Positions 1 to 10,256 of a stretch of 64,000 nucleotides of DNA are shown here, piece by piece; position 1 is the first letter of the stretch; the number at the start of each line of letters is the position of its first letter. Made by a program: the position numbers and the translations under genes. The notes under the pieces were generated by a model. The model did not search any database. It saw only the letters and a program-made list of their open reading frames with translations, and was not told the DNA's origin. The DNA lies in the NCBI RefSeq assembly GCF_021018805.1, contig NC_086248.1, positions 58,409,485 through 58,473,484 of the forward strand. Direction: 5' to 3'. The stretch is from Prinia subflava. Taxonomy: Eukaryota > Chordata > Aves > Passeriformes > Cisticolidae.

Positions 1-329
1 AGAAGAGTAATGAAAGGGGAAACATTCTGTATTTATAGTAGTTTGGACTCTAGTATGTCATTCATTCGTTTGGTAAGTTTCATGCTCAGTTGAGTCAGGA
101 CTAAGATCTGAAAGAGGAGAGAGCAGGCTCAGCCAGGAAAGAGCTTTTAGAAACCTTAATTCTTAAAAACTTGCAGTTTTTTCAAGGGTATAAAAATTGG
201 CCAAAGGTGGATGGGGTTTCAGAGGAATAGCAAAAGGCAGTTCTGTGACACACAGTTTCAGCTCCCTGCCAGATTCAGAGTTCCTGCTCCAAACTCTTCA
301 TTTGCTGGAGCAAAAGGGTTTCTTGTTTC

Positions 330-353
330 AAAAAAAAAAAAAAAAAAAAAAAA
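330..353. repeat. Poly-A tract (24 bases)
   Basis: Uninterrupted A run. No retroelement body or flanking duplication was recognised. Confidence 0.95.
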
Positions 354-3347
354 GGTTTCTAGAATTCTCTGAGGAGGGAAAAGCAAATAATTTCCTTCCA
401 ATTGACTCAGATACTTCCAAATTATTATCACTGAACTCATCACGGACACACAAAATTTCCAGCTGAGTGGCTAAAATTTATTGTGCCATAAATAGACATA
501 AACAAAGTCTTAACATTTAAAATGTCAGAATAGTCAAACAAAAAGATATGCTGACATCCCAGCATAATATTTCTTGTATTTATACAGGTAATTTCAGAAT
601 ATGCAATAGGTCTTTCATACAAATTACAGGTGAAATTGAAGCATATTTAAATGCTGTAAATTAATAAACATATGTGTGGAATAATTGTATTCAACAGTTT
701 CCCATTTGCAACAAGAACAATTTTGACCAATTTTTTTTAAAGTCTCTACTTACATTTGAGGTGTGAAAGCAGAAGCTCCCCTTTTAACAGGAAAACCAAC
801 TTAAACCAAAAATTTAAGGTTAGAAATCTTAGCTCTATCCTTTTGGTGCCATGGTTAGTTCTAGTGAGTTGTTTGGGAGTAGGGGAAAAAACAAGTATAC
901 ATCTTTGCATCAACTTATAAAACTTTAAATGTTCAGAACTTCCACTAACAGCATGAAGCACTTATCTCTCCTTAGAGCCTAAGGAATTTTTAAGCACGAA
1001 TTTTGCTTAAAAATTTATTTGCCTAGTGGTATCAAAAGCTTTAGGTTTTTTGTATTTTTTCCCCAGAGAAGATTTACAAGCAGTGGGGTAGATGGTGCTG
1101 TTCTCCAGCGGTCTGTCTTGAGGAGTTTCCTCACTGGACTAAACACAACATAATTTCTCTGTAATGTTACTGTGGAATCTTGGAAAAACATAATGTTCCT
1201 CCTGTTATGTACAATAGATTCTTCTTTAATTGCAGTAGCTAAAAAAAGCTTCTATCTTTATAGCTGTGGAACCAAAGCAACAAAGTTTATGGTCTTTCAC
1301 TGTCAGCAGGTTTATGGAAAATTTATAGTATATGTTCTGAGTTTACCATTTTTTGTTGCAGTACTTACTAAAACTACTGCTGAAAAATGCCTGTTATACA
1401 ATGGAGTTTTGCTGTCTTTAAATGTTCCTGTAATTTTAATAGTCTTTGTGTATATTTATATATTTAATTTATACATATACTTGTATATGCATGTTTATAC
1501 TTTGAGTATATACCTTTGCATACTACACTTTATACAGTATTTCTTTTTATCTCCTTTTCCCTCAAAATTTTGTTTCATCTTGTCCAAAATGCAAAAAATG
1601 TTCAAGCTGTTCCTTTTTCTCCTATTTTTTTTTAATCCTATAAAATGGACTTATTTTGTTACCATTCTCTTGACTGTTTTCAGGACTTGTAGTCAATAGA
1701 AAATTATTGATGTTAATGGCACTGAAAATCTCCAAACTTCCTTCCAGTTATTTAGATTAGTTAAAATAATACCTTCTATATTTTTTAATTATCTGTTTTC
1801 TTTTTTCTCATTTCTGAGATTGCTTTACTGGTTCCACAATATTTGCCCTCAGTGGAGGAAAACTACTTTTAGAGTTCTTTTAAGCTATTTGCCAGTTTTG
1901 AAGTGTTGGACCCATGATCCTGTTGAGCCAAACTGCAGCATGCATAGTCTGATAACTTAATCTAATCATGATTGTCATTTGTCAACAAATTAAAAAAAAT
2001 TAGGTGCAAACTATTCATCAATTAATCAAAAGAAGCAGAATTTCCCCTTAGAAACATACCTAAATATTTTTCGGCTGTAAATTATGCTAGTTTAACCACA
2101 GAGCAATAGAAATATGATTTAGTTTTAATGTTGTTGCATTTGATATTTTGTTGGTGTAATCAGAGTTATTTCCCCACTCTGGAAAATCTGAGTTGAGCAC
2201 TGGAACTCTGGCCTATCTAGAAAACAGAAAAGTTGAAATTTTTGAAAGGCAAACACAGGGTTTAATCAGTCACTTTCATTTATCTAAACTGATAATTTCT
2301 CATTTCCATGATAAGTGCAGTGCCTGAGTCCTCGCTGTTTCATCCCAAGTAATTCTCATTAAAAATCCCTGTGTATGAGCTTGACCTTCTTTGTTAACAT
2401 GTCTGTAGTGCTCTTCAGTCACAGTGGACTAGTCCCTCCTACTTCTTCAGTATTCATTAAAAGCTGTTTTCTTTCCTTCCTGTGCAGGCATAAATCTGGG
2501 TGGCTCAAAGCCAAATTTTATTTGTATATTACCAAACTTCAGAAATATAGCAAAACCCCCAATCTCTATGTGACCTCAAGTTAGCAGATCTTCAGATTTT
2601 GTAGAACTTATTACTCTCTATTTTATGTATTTATGTATCTCCTGTATTATGTGCTCAGCAACTCCAAAACAATATTAGACCTTCATTAAGGTGAAAGAAA
2701 TACATAGGGCAGCTTGGCTGCAGCTGAATACACAATAGCTGAGAAATTACTAGGTCTGAGTATGTAGATTTCCCCATTTTGAACACATCTGTCTAGTACT
2801 GGAAAGGAAGGTGCTGCAGCCAATTCATGTTTTTATTTACTCTCTCTTGTTACTACATGTAATTTAAAACAAAAAACCCAGAGTGAATGAGGCAAGCCCT
2901 TCTGTATGAGATCTGCATTGTTTTAAAGCCATACATGATGTAGGATTTAGAAAAACCAATTCTTTGCATAAACTTTTTGTTAAACAGCACTAAATATCAT
3001 TGCTATATCCTGTACCCATTCCCATACTGAAATATTTCCACATTCTAGAGCATGTAGAATCTGACATGTAATAGATCAGATTAAAGTGAGTGTGAAGTAA
3101 GTCCTGACCTTTAAGCACAAATACCAGGTTTTAGAAGCCTAGACCTCATTTTTCTGAGAGGTGAGTCCACAGGTGGGAGCACCTAATGCCATCTCTGAAG
3201 CAGGGTGAATTAGCAGTGTTTGTTAATTTGGAGCAAGCAGCACAGTCTTTACCATGTAGTACAAGAAAACAACCCTCTGATAACTTGTTGCATTTCATAG
3301 TTTCTTTATGTCAAAAAATGCCATATATAGTAAGCAGAATCAAAGCC

Positions 3348-3364
3348 TTTTTTTTTTTTTTTTT
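3348..3364. repeat. Poly-T tract (17 bases)
   Basis: Uninterrupted T run in the upstream flank, with no recognised element attached. Confidence 0.9.
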
Positions 3365-5398
3365 CCCAGTGGAGAAAAATCAAAAATTCAGCCTCTTCGT
3401 GGGCTTTGGCTTGACACGTCCCTCCACTTCACCCTTACCCTTTCTTGCTCTCTTGCTTTTCTTCCACCGGAAAAGTAAGTCAGGCATTACAGGATGCTGT
3501 CACAGAGGTTCTCAGCCAATCCCCAAGATCTTGTTTGTGGCACTCACATTTTTTTCTTCTCTCAAGATGTGAGGAAGGCTGTGTGCTGCATGGATACTGC
3601 AGCTGCCAATTGCTGAGCCCTTTCAGTGGGAGAACTGTGGCTTGTGGAGACCTGCTTGTAGGGTCCCTGGTTTAAATGGTACACAGCAGAGGTGATGGTG
3701 GTTCTAGTTAACTCTACAGTATGTTTAGTGCTGTTCACATTTGATGGAAATTTAAAAATATTTGACTATCTGGAAACACACCACCTCCCAAAAATAATTA
3801 ATGAGGTTCTTAAAAATTGCATGTAGGAAGCACAGGGCACACTCACAAGACACCTCTCTGATTGCTCACTTCTGTTTTCCATCTTCTGCATAGCCATTAC
3901 ACTGGAGCATTTTATTCCATGTCAATATATTAGTTTTAACAGAGCATACATATTGAATAATGCTTTAGATAAAAATTCAAATTCCATTTTGTAGCACACT
4001 ATAAAAGTGGATACTTTTTATGGCAGGTGGATTCACATTAATCCTCAGATTATGCAGCTTAATAGGAGATAATGTCTTTTGTATGTATTTCAAAGCACAA
4101 AATGAAATGTGTAAGGGCGACTGGCTCAGACTTGTAGCTGCCATTCATTTCAGCCCATGCAGCCTGGCTGCTGAGAGCTGTGCTCACTTGCTGTTTTGTG
4201 AGTCTGCAGACACACGGTCGCCCACTCTAAGAGAACATGCACACACTCTCTTTTTTTTTTCTCACACTGTCTGGCATACTTTCAGCATAACACTTCGAAG
4301 ACTTTCTGAACTGCTGGGTATGGTCGTCTGATTATTATTTTTTTAACTGGGAACATGTTTAGTCCAGTGTTATTTAAACAAGCTTATCTCTTTGATCAAA
4401 GTCTACAATCTGAAATTTGAACAGGGTAGGGAGGGTGGCTGGGTGGGTGAGGAAATATATCAAGTACATAGTTATGCATGTGCTGATGTCTCAGCTCTGT
4501 GCCTGCAAAGGTAAAAACATATATTGCTTCAGAATATTCTTGCAAGTATAAAAAACTTCAGCTATTTTAGTAGGAGTTCTGAAAGCACAGTATTATTTCT
4601 AAATTAAACCTGGTTTTAGTAAACTTTTCTTAACGCTTCTAGTGACCTGCATATTCAGTTTTTCAGTTTCTTGGGTTTTTTGAAGGTTGAGCCAAATAAC
4701 AGTGGAGTTGTTTAAGTATAGCATAGGCTTTGCTAGTATTGAAAGCACACTAACTGGAGCCCATATATTAATGCATTTAGGGTTGACATTAGCCTATTTC
4801 ATTGACTGAACCGCAGACCACAGCAATAGAGCTGGAAACAGTTTCTGGAGGTTTGCATTTAGCTTGTTCAGGGGAACTGGTTTGTGCAAAGTTAAAATTA
4901 AATGGAATGAGATTGCAAGAAGAAGCATGCATGCCACACCTTTTCATTATGTTCTCTCTTTTCCTTTTTTTTTTTTTCTTTCTAAATATAACTTTGAGAG
5001 GCATGTCAGGTTTTTTTAAGCTGATCCCATATGATTATTTTAGACTACATGATCTTCTAGTCTGATTTCAAAATTCAAGTTTGCTAAGCTTTTGTTCACA
5101 AGACTAGGAAAAAGAATTTCCTGTATTCAATTTATGTATCATGCAATCAAATAACCATCTCCTAACTGTGGCAAAATGTGAATGATGCGTATTTCATCAT
5201 TTCACAGCATAAAAAGAGGCAGGCATAATTTTCTAGGCTACTCTAAAGCTTTTCCTTGCTTTTTAATGTTATTAGAGTACTCTAGTAACCGCAAGTTGCT
5301 GTTGCTGATGAAAGTATATTATAAATCTTCTCTTCTGCATAGGTATCATGCACACTTAAATTTTGTTAGCTGGCTTTGTTGACTGGTGCTTGCTCCCT

Positions 5399-5498
5399 GC
5401 ACACCCAGACACACAAACATACACAGACACACACACACAGACAGACACACAGACACGCACTTGCACACACACACACACACACACACGCACACACACAT
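5399..5498. repeat. CA-rich microsatellite upstream of ESR1
   Basis: Imperfect CA/CAGA/CACG repeat with a pure CA core of about 11.5 units at 5464-5486. It lies roughly 0.7 kb before the start codon. Human ESR1 also has a promoter dinucleotide repeat (TA type), so length polymorphism here may be of interest. Confidence 0.95.
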
Positions 5499-5920
5499 TC
5501 TGCTTTGCCCTATCTCGGTTACAGCACAGTCCTGCCCAGGGTCAGTACAATGTACACATTACATATTTCTAGCAAACATGAAAATGAATCAAACAGGAGG
5601 AGAGATAAGCACAGATAGATTGGAGCCTGCTGAGGAAATAAAAGGCAGTAAGTAATCTGACTGACCACTGGACTAGTCTTCCTGGTTGGATTTAAATGTT
5701 CTTTCCCGTTAGTTGCTGCAAAGCACTGTACCCTGAAGTGAAAAATTAAATGATTAGTAAGAATGAAGTAACATTTAGACGGACAATTCTTTGGTGTAAC
5801 TCCAAAACTAATTGTTTCTGAAGTGGTGTTTAAACCAACGTCGGCACAAGGCGAGGGCTCCTGGCTAGCAGCCAGCACCTTGTAATGCATATTAGCGCAG
5901 ATGAGGAGTTCCTAAAAGTT

Positions 5921-5956
5921 AGAGAGAGGGAGAGGGAGGGAAGAAGAGAGAGAGAA
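5921..5956. repeat. 36-base pure purine (GA) tract in the leader
   Basis: All 36 bases are A or G, built of GAGA and GGGA units, flanked by T on both sides. It could form triplex DNA or bind GAGA-type factors. It sits about 210 bases before the start codon. Confidence 0.9.
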
Positions 5957-6030
5957 TGTGCGGTTTCAGTGCTCACTCTGCATTTGTTTGTATCCTCCTC
6001 CTTGCCGAGATTAAAGGAATACCTGTGTAG
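5956..6030 (+). promoter_or_regulatory. Upstream ORF, 24 codons
   Basis: ATG at 5956 at the end of the purine tract, stop TAG at 6028-6030. It overlaps the 53-codon upstream ORF in another frame. The peptide begins M-C-G-F and is fairly hydrophobic in the middle. Human ESR1 also has a short upstream ORF of about 20 codons in its leader, but I see no clear sequence match. Confidence 0.35.
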
Positions 6031-6042
6031 TGCTGCTTTATT

Positions 6043-6087
6043 ATGATTTCTGCTGAGCCTCAGAATAGGTTCTGGTATTTTTTTTAG
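6043..6087 (+). promoter_or_regulatory. Upstream ORF, 14 codons, ending at the candidate acceptor
   Basis: ATG at 6043 with TAG at 6085-6087. The stop codon is formed by the T-rich run and the AG of the candidate splice acceptor, so it exists only in unspliced leader. It overlaps the TGA of the 53-codon upstream ORF. Confidence 0.35.
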
Positions 6088-6088
6088 G
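6070..6088 (+). promoter_or_regulatory. Candidate shared splice acceptor for upstream leader exons
   Basis: A pyrimidine-rich run ends in AG at 6086-6087, followed by GTGCGCTGCC. From memory, the human ESR1 leader has an acceptor at the equivalent place, a T-rich run ending in AG followed by GTGGCCCGCC about 70 bases before the start codon, which is joined to several alternative upstream exons. Here 77 bases separate the AG from the ATG. The match in position and in flanking sequence suggests a conserved acceptor. The polypyrimidine run is short, so use is inferred. Confidence 0.55.
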
Positions 6089-6132
6089 TGCGCTGCCAGC
6101 TGCCGATCTCGCTGTTGACAGTAGAAGCAGAT

Positions 6133-6156
6133 ATGTTCCTTGCTCACTGCCATTAG
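6133..6156 (+). promoter_or_regulatory. Minimal upstream ORF of 7 codons, 8 bases before the main start
   Basis: ATG at 6133, seven codons (M-F-L-A-H-C-H), stop TAG at 6154-6156. It lies downstream of the candidate acceptor, so all transcripts that reach the main ATG through this exon should carry it. Only eight bases separate its stop from the main ATG at 6165, which leaves little room for reinitiation and makes leaky scanning or repression likely. The base at -3 of its ATG is C or weaker than the main start (cag-at-ATG), so it may be partly bypassed. Confidence 0.5.
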
Positions 6157-6164
6157 TACTGACC

Positions 6165-6592
6165 ATGACCCTTCACACCAAAACCTCTGGAGTTACCCTG
6201 CTGCACCAGATTCAAGGCACTGAACTGGAGACACTGAGCAGACCTCAGCTGAAGATTCCCCTGGAAAGATCACTCAGCGACATGTACGTGGAAACCAACA
6301 AGACAGGAGTTTTTAACTACCCAGAAGGAGCCACCTATGATTTTGGTACTACGGCTCCCGTCTACAGCTCTACTACGCTCAGTTATGCCCCTACTTCTGA
6401 ATCTTTTGGGTCCAGCAGCCTGGCAGGATTTCACTCGCTGAACAGTGTCCCACCAAGCCCGGTGGTGTTCTTGCAAACGGCACCCCAGCTCTCGCCTTTC
6501 ATCCATCATCACGGCCAGCAGGTACCCTATTACCTTGAAAATGATCAGGGCAGCTTTGGGATGAGGGAAGCTGCTCCTCCAGCCTTCTACAG
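6165..6592 (+). CDS. ESR1: ESR1 coding exon 1: N-terminal A/B domain (AF-1)
   Basis: Encodes residues 1-142 and two bases of Arg143. The start ATG has A at -3, a good context. The protein opens M-T-L-H-T-K, two residues shorter than the usual M-T-M-T start, because the codon two upstream (6159-6161) is CTG. Conserved landmarks are the block LLHQIQG at 12-18, [10 protein letters not shown] at 26-35, NYPEGA at 51-56, the proline-directed serines S98 and S110 (counterparts of human S106 and S118), and QQVPYYLEN at 118-126. The position of human S104 is proline (P96). This domain carries ligand-independent AF-1, tuned by MAPK/CDK phosphorylation. The exon ends TAC AG followed by donor GTAAGT. If the intron is retained, the next in-frame codon is TAA, giving a 143-residue product. 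Confidence 0.97.
6282..6284 (+). promoter_or_regulatory. ESR1: Internal ATG, likely start of the short ERalpha form
   Basis: Met40 (context GAC-ATG-T, G at -3). Chicken makes two ERalpha forms, the shorter lacking the first 41 residues and starting at the equivalent Met in D-M-Y-V-E-T. That Met is kept here; the truncation would remove 39 residues. Use of this start in this species is inferred. Confidence 0.5.
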
Positions 6593-9500
6593 GTAAGTGC
6601 TACAGAAATTTATCTTTCTTATTTAAGCGGATGATCTGAGAAAATTAAAATGTAGAAATCTGTCATGCCCTAATATTTGCTTTTTTTTGTGTAAAGGAGC
6701 ATGTGATTTAACTGAAACATTGATGATATCTAGACCATAAGAAATAGCGTAGAATAAAACAAACTGTAATTCACAGCCCACTGTGACTGTAAGCTGTAAA
6801 TTTTGAAAACCTGTGTAAAAAACCAATCAGATAATGAGTGTAAATATTTCCTGGGAAAACATGAAATCATAATTCATTAAAGAATGGCAAATTACCTCAG
6901 TGTTGTAATGTATTATAATACTGTCTAAAGTATGCTAAAAAGACTTGCACCATCACACATTTTTCGGTGTGAGTGATTGTTTATTCAGGTCTTAGCTGGT
7001 AGTAAGAGTATTTTTCTCTTCTGCCTTCCTTTGCAGTGTGAGAAGTGGCTTACATAGGAAGTTGTTCAGAAGCACTATATCCTTCCTAATCAAAGTGTTA
7101 GAGTTGACTCTGACAGTATTTCAGTCAGTACCCACCTTCCTGAGCTTTCCAAAGAGCTGTGTTCATATTAACATGCATTTTTCATTGGAGGATGATATAT
7201 AACTGCTGCTTTTCAAAAAAGGCTCGTTCAGTGGGGTTTTTAAATAGTTTTGTCCCTCAATAGGAGGTTGCTTCATGTTTTCTCTTTTTGGTCTGGAATA
7301 GAAAGATAAAAGTATCATTGAAATGGGGAAACAAATTTCCTTGGTTTAAATATTTGTTGTCAGTTGTGAATAAAATTACATCTTTTCTTGCAGTAAGTGG
7401 CAGAAATTGATGTAAATATGGCTTCCACAAAAAAATTGTCATACATTCTTATACCCACGCTGTTAAAGTTTTGTGCAGTGTTTATAGCATAGTTTTGCAT
7501 CAGCTTGTTATACTGTGCTTCACTGAATCAAAGTGAACAGTTAGATGTAATTTTTTTTCCTGAACTTGTCATTCTCTGTTGATTTGAGAGATACAGGTGA
7601 GTTTGTTAGAGTTTGCAACAACTCTTAAAAAATAAAAGCAAGTAAGTTTTTCCATGTTGAGGGCCAGACTCTGCTAGACTTTTTTGCACAATATAATGTT
7701 ACCATGAACAGCAACATGTGTTCTTAAGTCTAACTCAGCCTAAGAATCTGGTAGTAAAATCTTGTCTCAGAAAACAAAATGATTGCGCTTTTTTTGCAAC
7801 AGATTAGGCAGTTTTGGGGAGATAGAATAAAATGATGAAATGATAGATAATGATTATGTTAAATTGTGTCACCAATACAGTGATCTGTAAACTGAAGTGA
7901 TTCAAACAAAATTAATTTTAGTGCAACCAAATACAATACTTCCTGGAAGAATGAGTACATGTCAGAGCATAGTGATCTTGAATGATTACCAGTGACTTGA
8001 AAGTTAAACTGCACTCTGTGCTCGATTAAAAGACATTTTTTATGTGAGTGTCCCATGAAACCTAAGGTGAAAAGTGTGTAAGTAACCTTATGTATGTAAA
8101 CAGTGGAGTAGTGAGTTTGTGAAGTTGAAATACACAGGCAGAAAATGTTCTGTAGTCGAGTATCGTACTGTAGGAGGATTCAAAGCTAAGAATCACCTGG
8201 ACATGGAAGTTGCTATGGAAATAGTGTTTTAATTTTTAAGCAGTGAATTGAGGTGAGATCCTTCAAAACAAAATTAAGGTACTTCTTCAGTTTACTAGAG
8301 CAAACATGTAAGACCAGTGCTGTATTCCCCTTTTCTTGACATTTCTGATCAAGGTTGTGTATCACCCCTGGAGATGCGTATTAGCCATTTGAAATTGCTG
8401 AGGCTCAATGCAGCAGTAATTAAGTGAATTTATGATCTTGGATATGCCAGAAGGTTTATCTGCATACAGTGTAACACAAATGATTTAATGGCCCCTTCCA
8501 GCCATAACTCTGTGGAACGCATCTTATGTGGTAAAAAGAAATGTGTTTCAAAGTGGTTGCTGTGATTATCTTTTGTTAACAGACATGGTGCTGCTGGAAT
8601 TAAATTGATAAAATATTTGCTTTTTTTTGCTTTTCGTTTTTGTGAGATCCTATTCACAAAGTTTTCACCCACACAACATTAAACATTAGGTCTCTCTTCT
8701 CATGTTTTGGCATGAGCCCAATCACCAGTAGTCCGTCAAAAATAATTTGAATAGGTGTTCAGTGCCTGGGAAATATTTAAATGTCTAGCCATTGGGTTTA
8801 AGTCTAAGTTCTTAAAAAAACCCTTCCATTTTGCTTTATTTATTTGACTAGTCTCATTGTTTTCAGTTGGGTTAAGGGAGAAGGGAGAGCATAGGGCACT
8901 GTAATCTGGCAATGAATAAATTAATGCTGGAGATTGAAAGGTGTCTAACTACTAAAATAGTGAGTTTCTGAAACAACCTACCAGTAGGAGTGGTAGAGGC
9001 AAAAAAAAATCTTAAAACAGAAACCCTAAAAAAAGTTATAATGAATCATGATTAATTTGTGATATGGTTGCCTGCTTCTGTAAAAAGTTATGTAACCTAA
9101 GACCCAGTAAGACTTCTCTGCAATTCTCATTTACCTTTCTGTGTAACTAAATTGTTCTGTTTTGCTTTTAGGGCAGAAATATTTGCATTTTATCACCCTA
9201 TTCTAGTCTGAATTTGATATACAAGTGCTGCATTCAGTGATCCAAGTATCTAGGACAATAAATAAGCATAGGTTGGAGCTGAGACGATATTCCGTTTGAT
9301 AGTTGGACAAAATGTTAAAAATCGTCAGTCACAAAACTAAAAAATTGCTATGTGCGATAAAGAAAACTTTAAATGTCTTTTGATTTTGTTAATAAGTGTT
9401 AAAAATCATACTGCCTATGGACAGATATATATTAATAGGTGTACAACTATATGTCTGTTAATTCTGAAGTTGTATTTTGTCTTTCAAATAGTGACTCTTT

Positions 9501-10189
9501 TTCCAGGAGAGTTAGTCTCTTGTGAGATAATGGCAGGCTTCTATATCTAGCTGAAGAAAATAATGATACATGAAAAGAATGATTTTTTAAGAATGCAATA
9601 AATATATTAATGTCCCTTCTGGAATCTCTAAATCATGAGGCATCAGAATTTGAGAAGCTGAAAAAAAAATGGGCTTCATTAACTCAAACTGTGCTGTCTA
9701 TAGCTAGACCCTTTTATGACTGATCTTGTGGCTGTTTTTATAGGTAGCCAAACTAAAATACCTTTTTCTTATCTGACAATGTCAAATCTCTTCTTTTTAT
9801 TTTCTTGATAATTTTTAGTAATTTTTTTTTATTATTAAATGCTGACTAGTGGTTGATAGTTATTACAGGAAATCTTGTACTCATGACTATTACAGCAAAT
9901 TAAGGGAAATATTTATTTTGTTCTTAACTATTGAATTTGAGTTCAGGTAATTTCTGCTTATTTCCTCTCACTTTTTGGTAAGTTTTGACCCACTCAGGGA
10001 AAAATCAAGGCTTTCAGTATCTAATTTACCTCATATTCCTACAAGCAACAGCAGAACATTCTTTTTGCGCTGCCAGTGTGTGATAGCCTTGTGTCATCTT
10101 ACTGAGTCTGCACTACTTAGATCTGAAATAAAATCGTGCACATACTTAAGGCCCTTTGTAGCCTGTCTTTGGCACTGGTTGCAAATTTG

Positions 10190-10256
<67 letters not shown>

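Larger units (their letters stand above)
1..5880. other. Upstream flank of ESR1, no gene recognised
   Basis: AT-rich DNA with many stops in all frames. The longest open stretch (1172-1699) begins at GTG, is rich in Phe, Leu, Ile and Tyr and looks like a chance reading of T-rich DNA. No CR1 copy was recognised. It holds poly-A and poly-T tracts (330-353, 3348-3364) and a CA microsatellite (5399-5498). AP-1-like TGAGTCA (91-97) and TGACTCA (403-409) occur 300 bases apart but could be chance. A GTAAGT at 3475-3480 and another at 5649-5654 could serve as donors of non-coding leader exons, but nothing in the sequence proves it. In other vertebrates ESR1 has several far-upstream leader exons, so part of this flank may be transcribed. 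Confidence 0.6.
5885..6046 (+). promoter_or_regulatory. Upstream ORF, 53 codons
   Basis: ATG at 5885 with a stop TGA at 6044-6046. Its middle third is the purine tract, giving an Arg/Glu/Gly-rich stretch. It would be present only in transcripts that start upstream of it and do not splice into 6088. No similarity is recognised, and the peptide may have no role beyond slowing initiation. Confidence 0.4.
5885..6164 (+). promoter_or_regulatory. ESR1: Proximal leader / 5' UTR region of ESR1
   Basis: This DNA directly precedes the start codon with no stop-to-start gap that needs an intron, so at least its 3' part is 5' untranslated sequence. It holds a pure purine tract (5921-5956), a scatter of CpGs but no real CpG island, and four upstream ATGs, each closed by its own stop before the main ATG. 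There is no convincing TATA box at a fixed spacing, so I cannot place the transcription start. The extent given is from the first upstream ATG to the main ATG and is arbitrary on the left. Confidence 0.6.

Noticed and set aside
91..409. Pair of AP-1-like sites (TGAGTCA and TGACTCA)
   Set aside because: Seven-base motifs occur by chance in 64 kb and they lie nearly 6 kb from the start codon.
1172..1699. 175-codon open frame upstream of ESR1, hydrophobic, membrane-like
   Set aside because: Starts at GTG, lies in T-rich DNA and codes mostly Phe, Leu, Ile and Tyr; no motif or splice context. It is a composition artefact.
3475..5654. GTAAGT motifs at 3475 and 5649 as donors of leader exons
   Set aside because: The exon-side bases are weak and no transcript evidence is visible; noted only in the flank entry.
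5363..5655. Three overlapping His/Thr-rich frames
   Set aside because: They are the three readings of the CA microsatellite.
8485..8520. Possible CR1 3' scrap (GGCCCCTTCCAGCCATAACT)
   Set aside because: Only about 35 bases with no terminal octamers; too short to call as an element.
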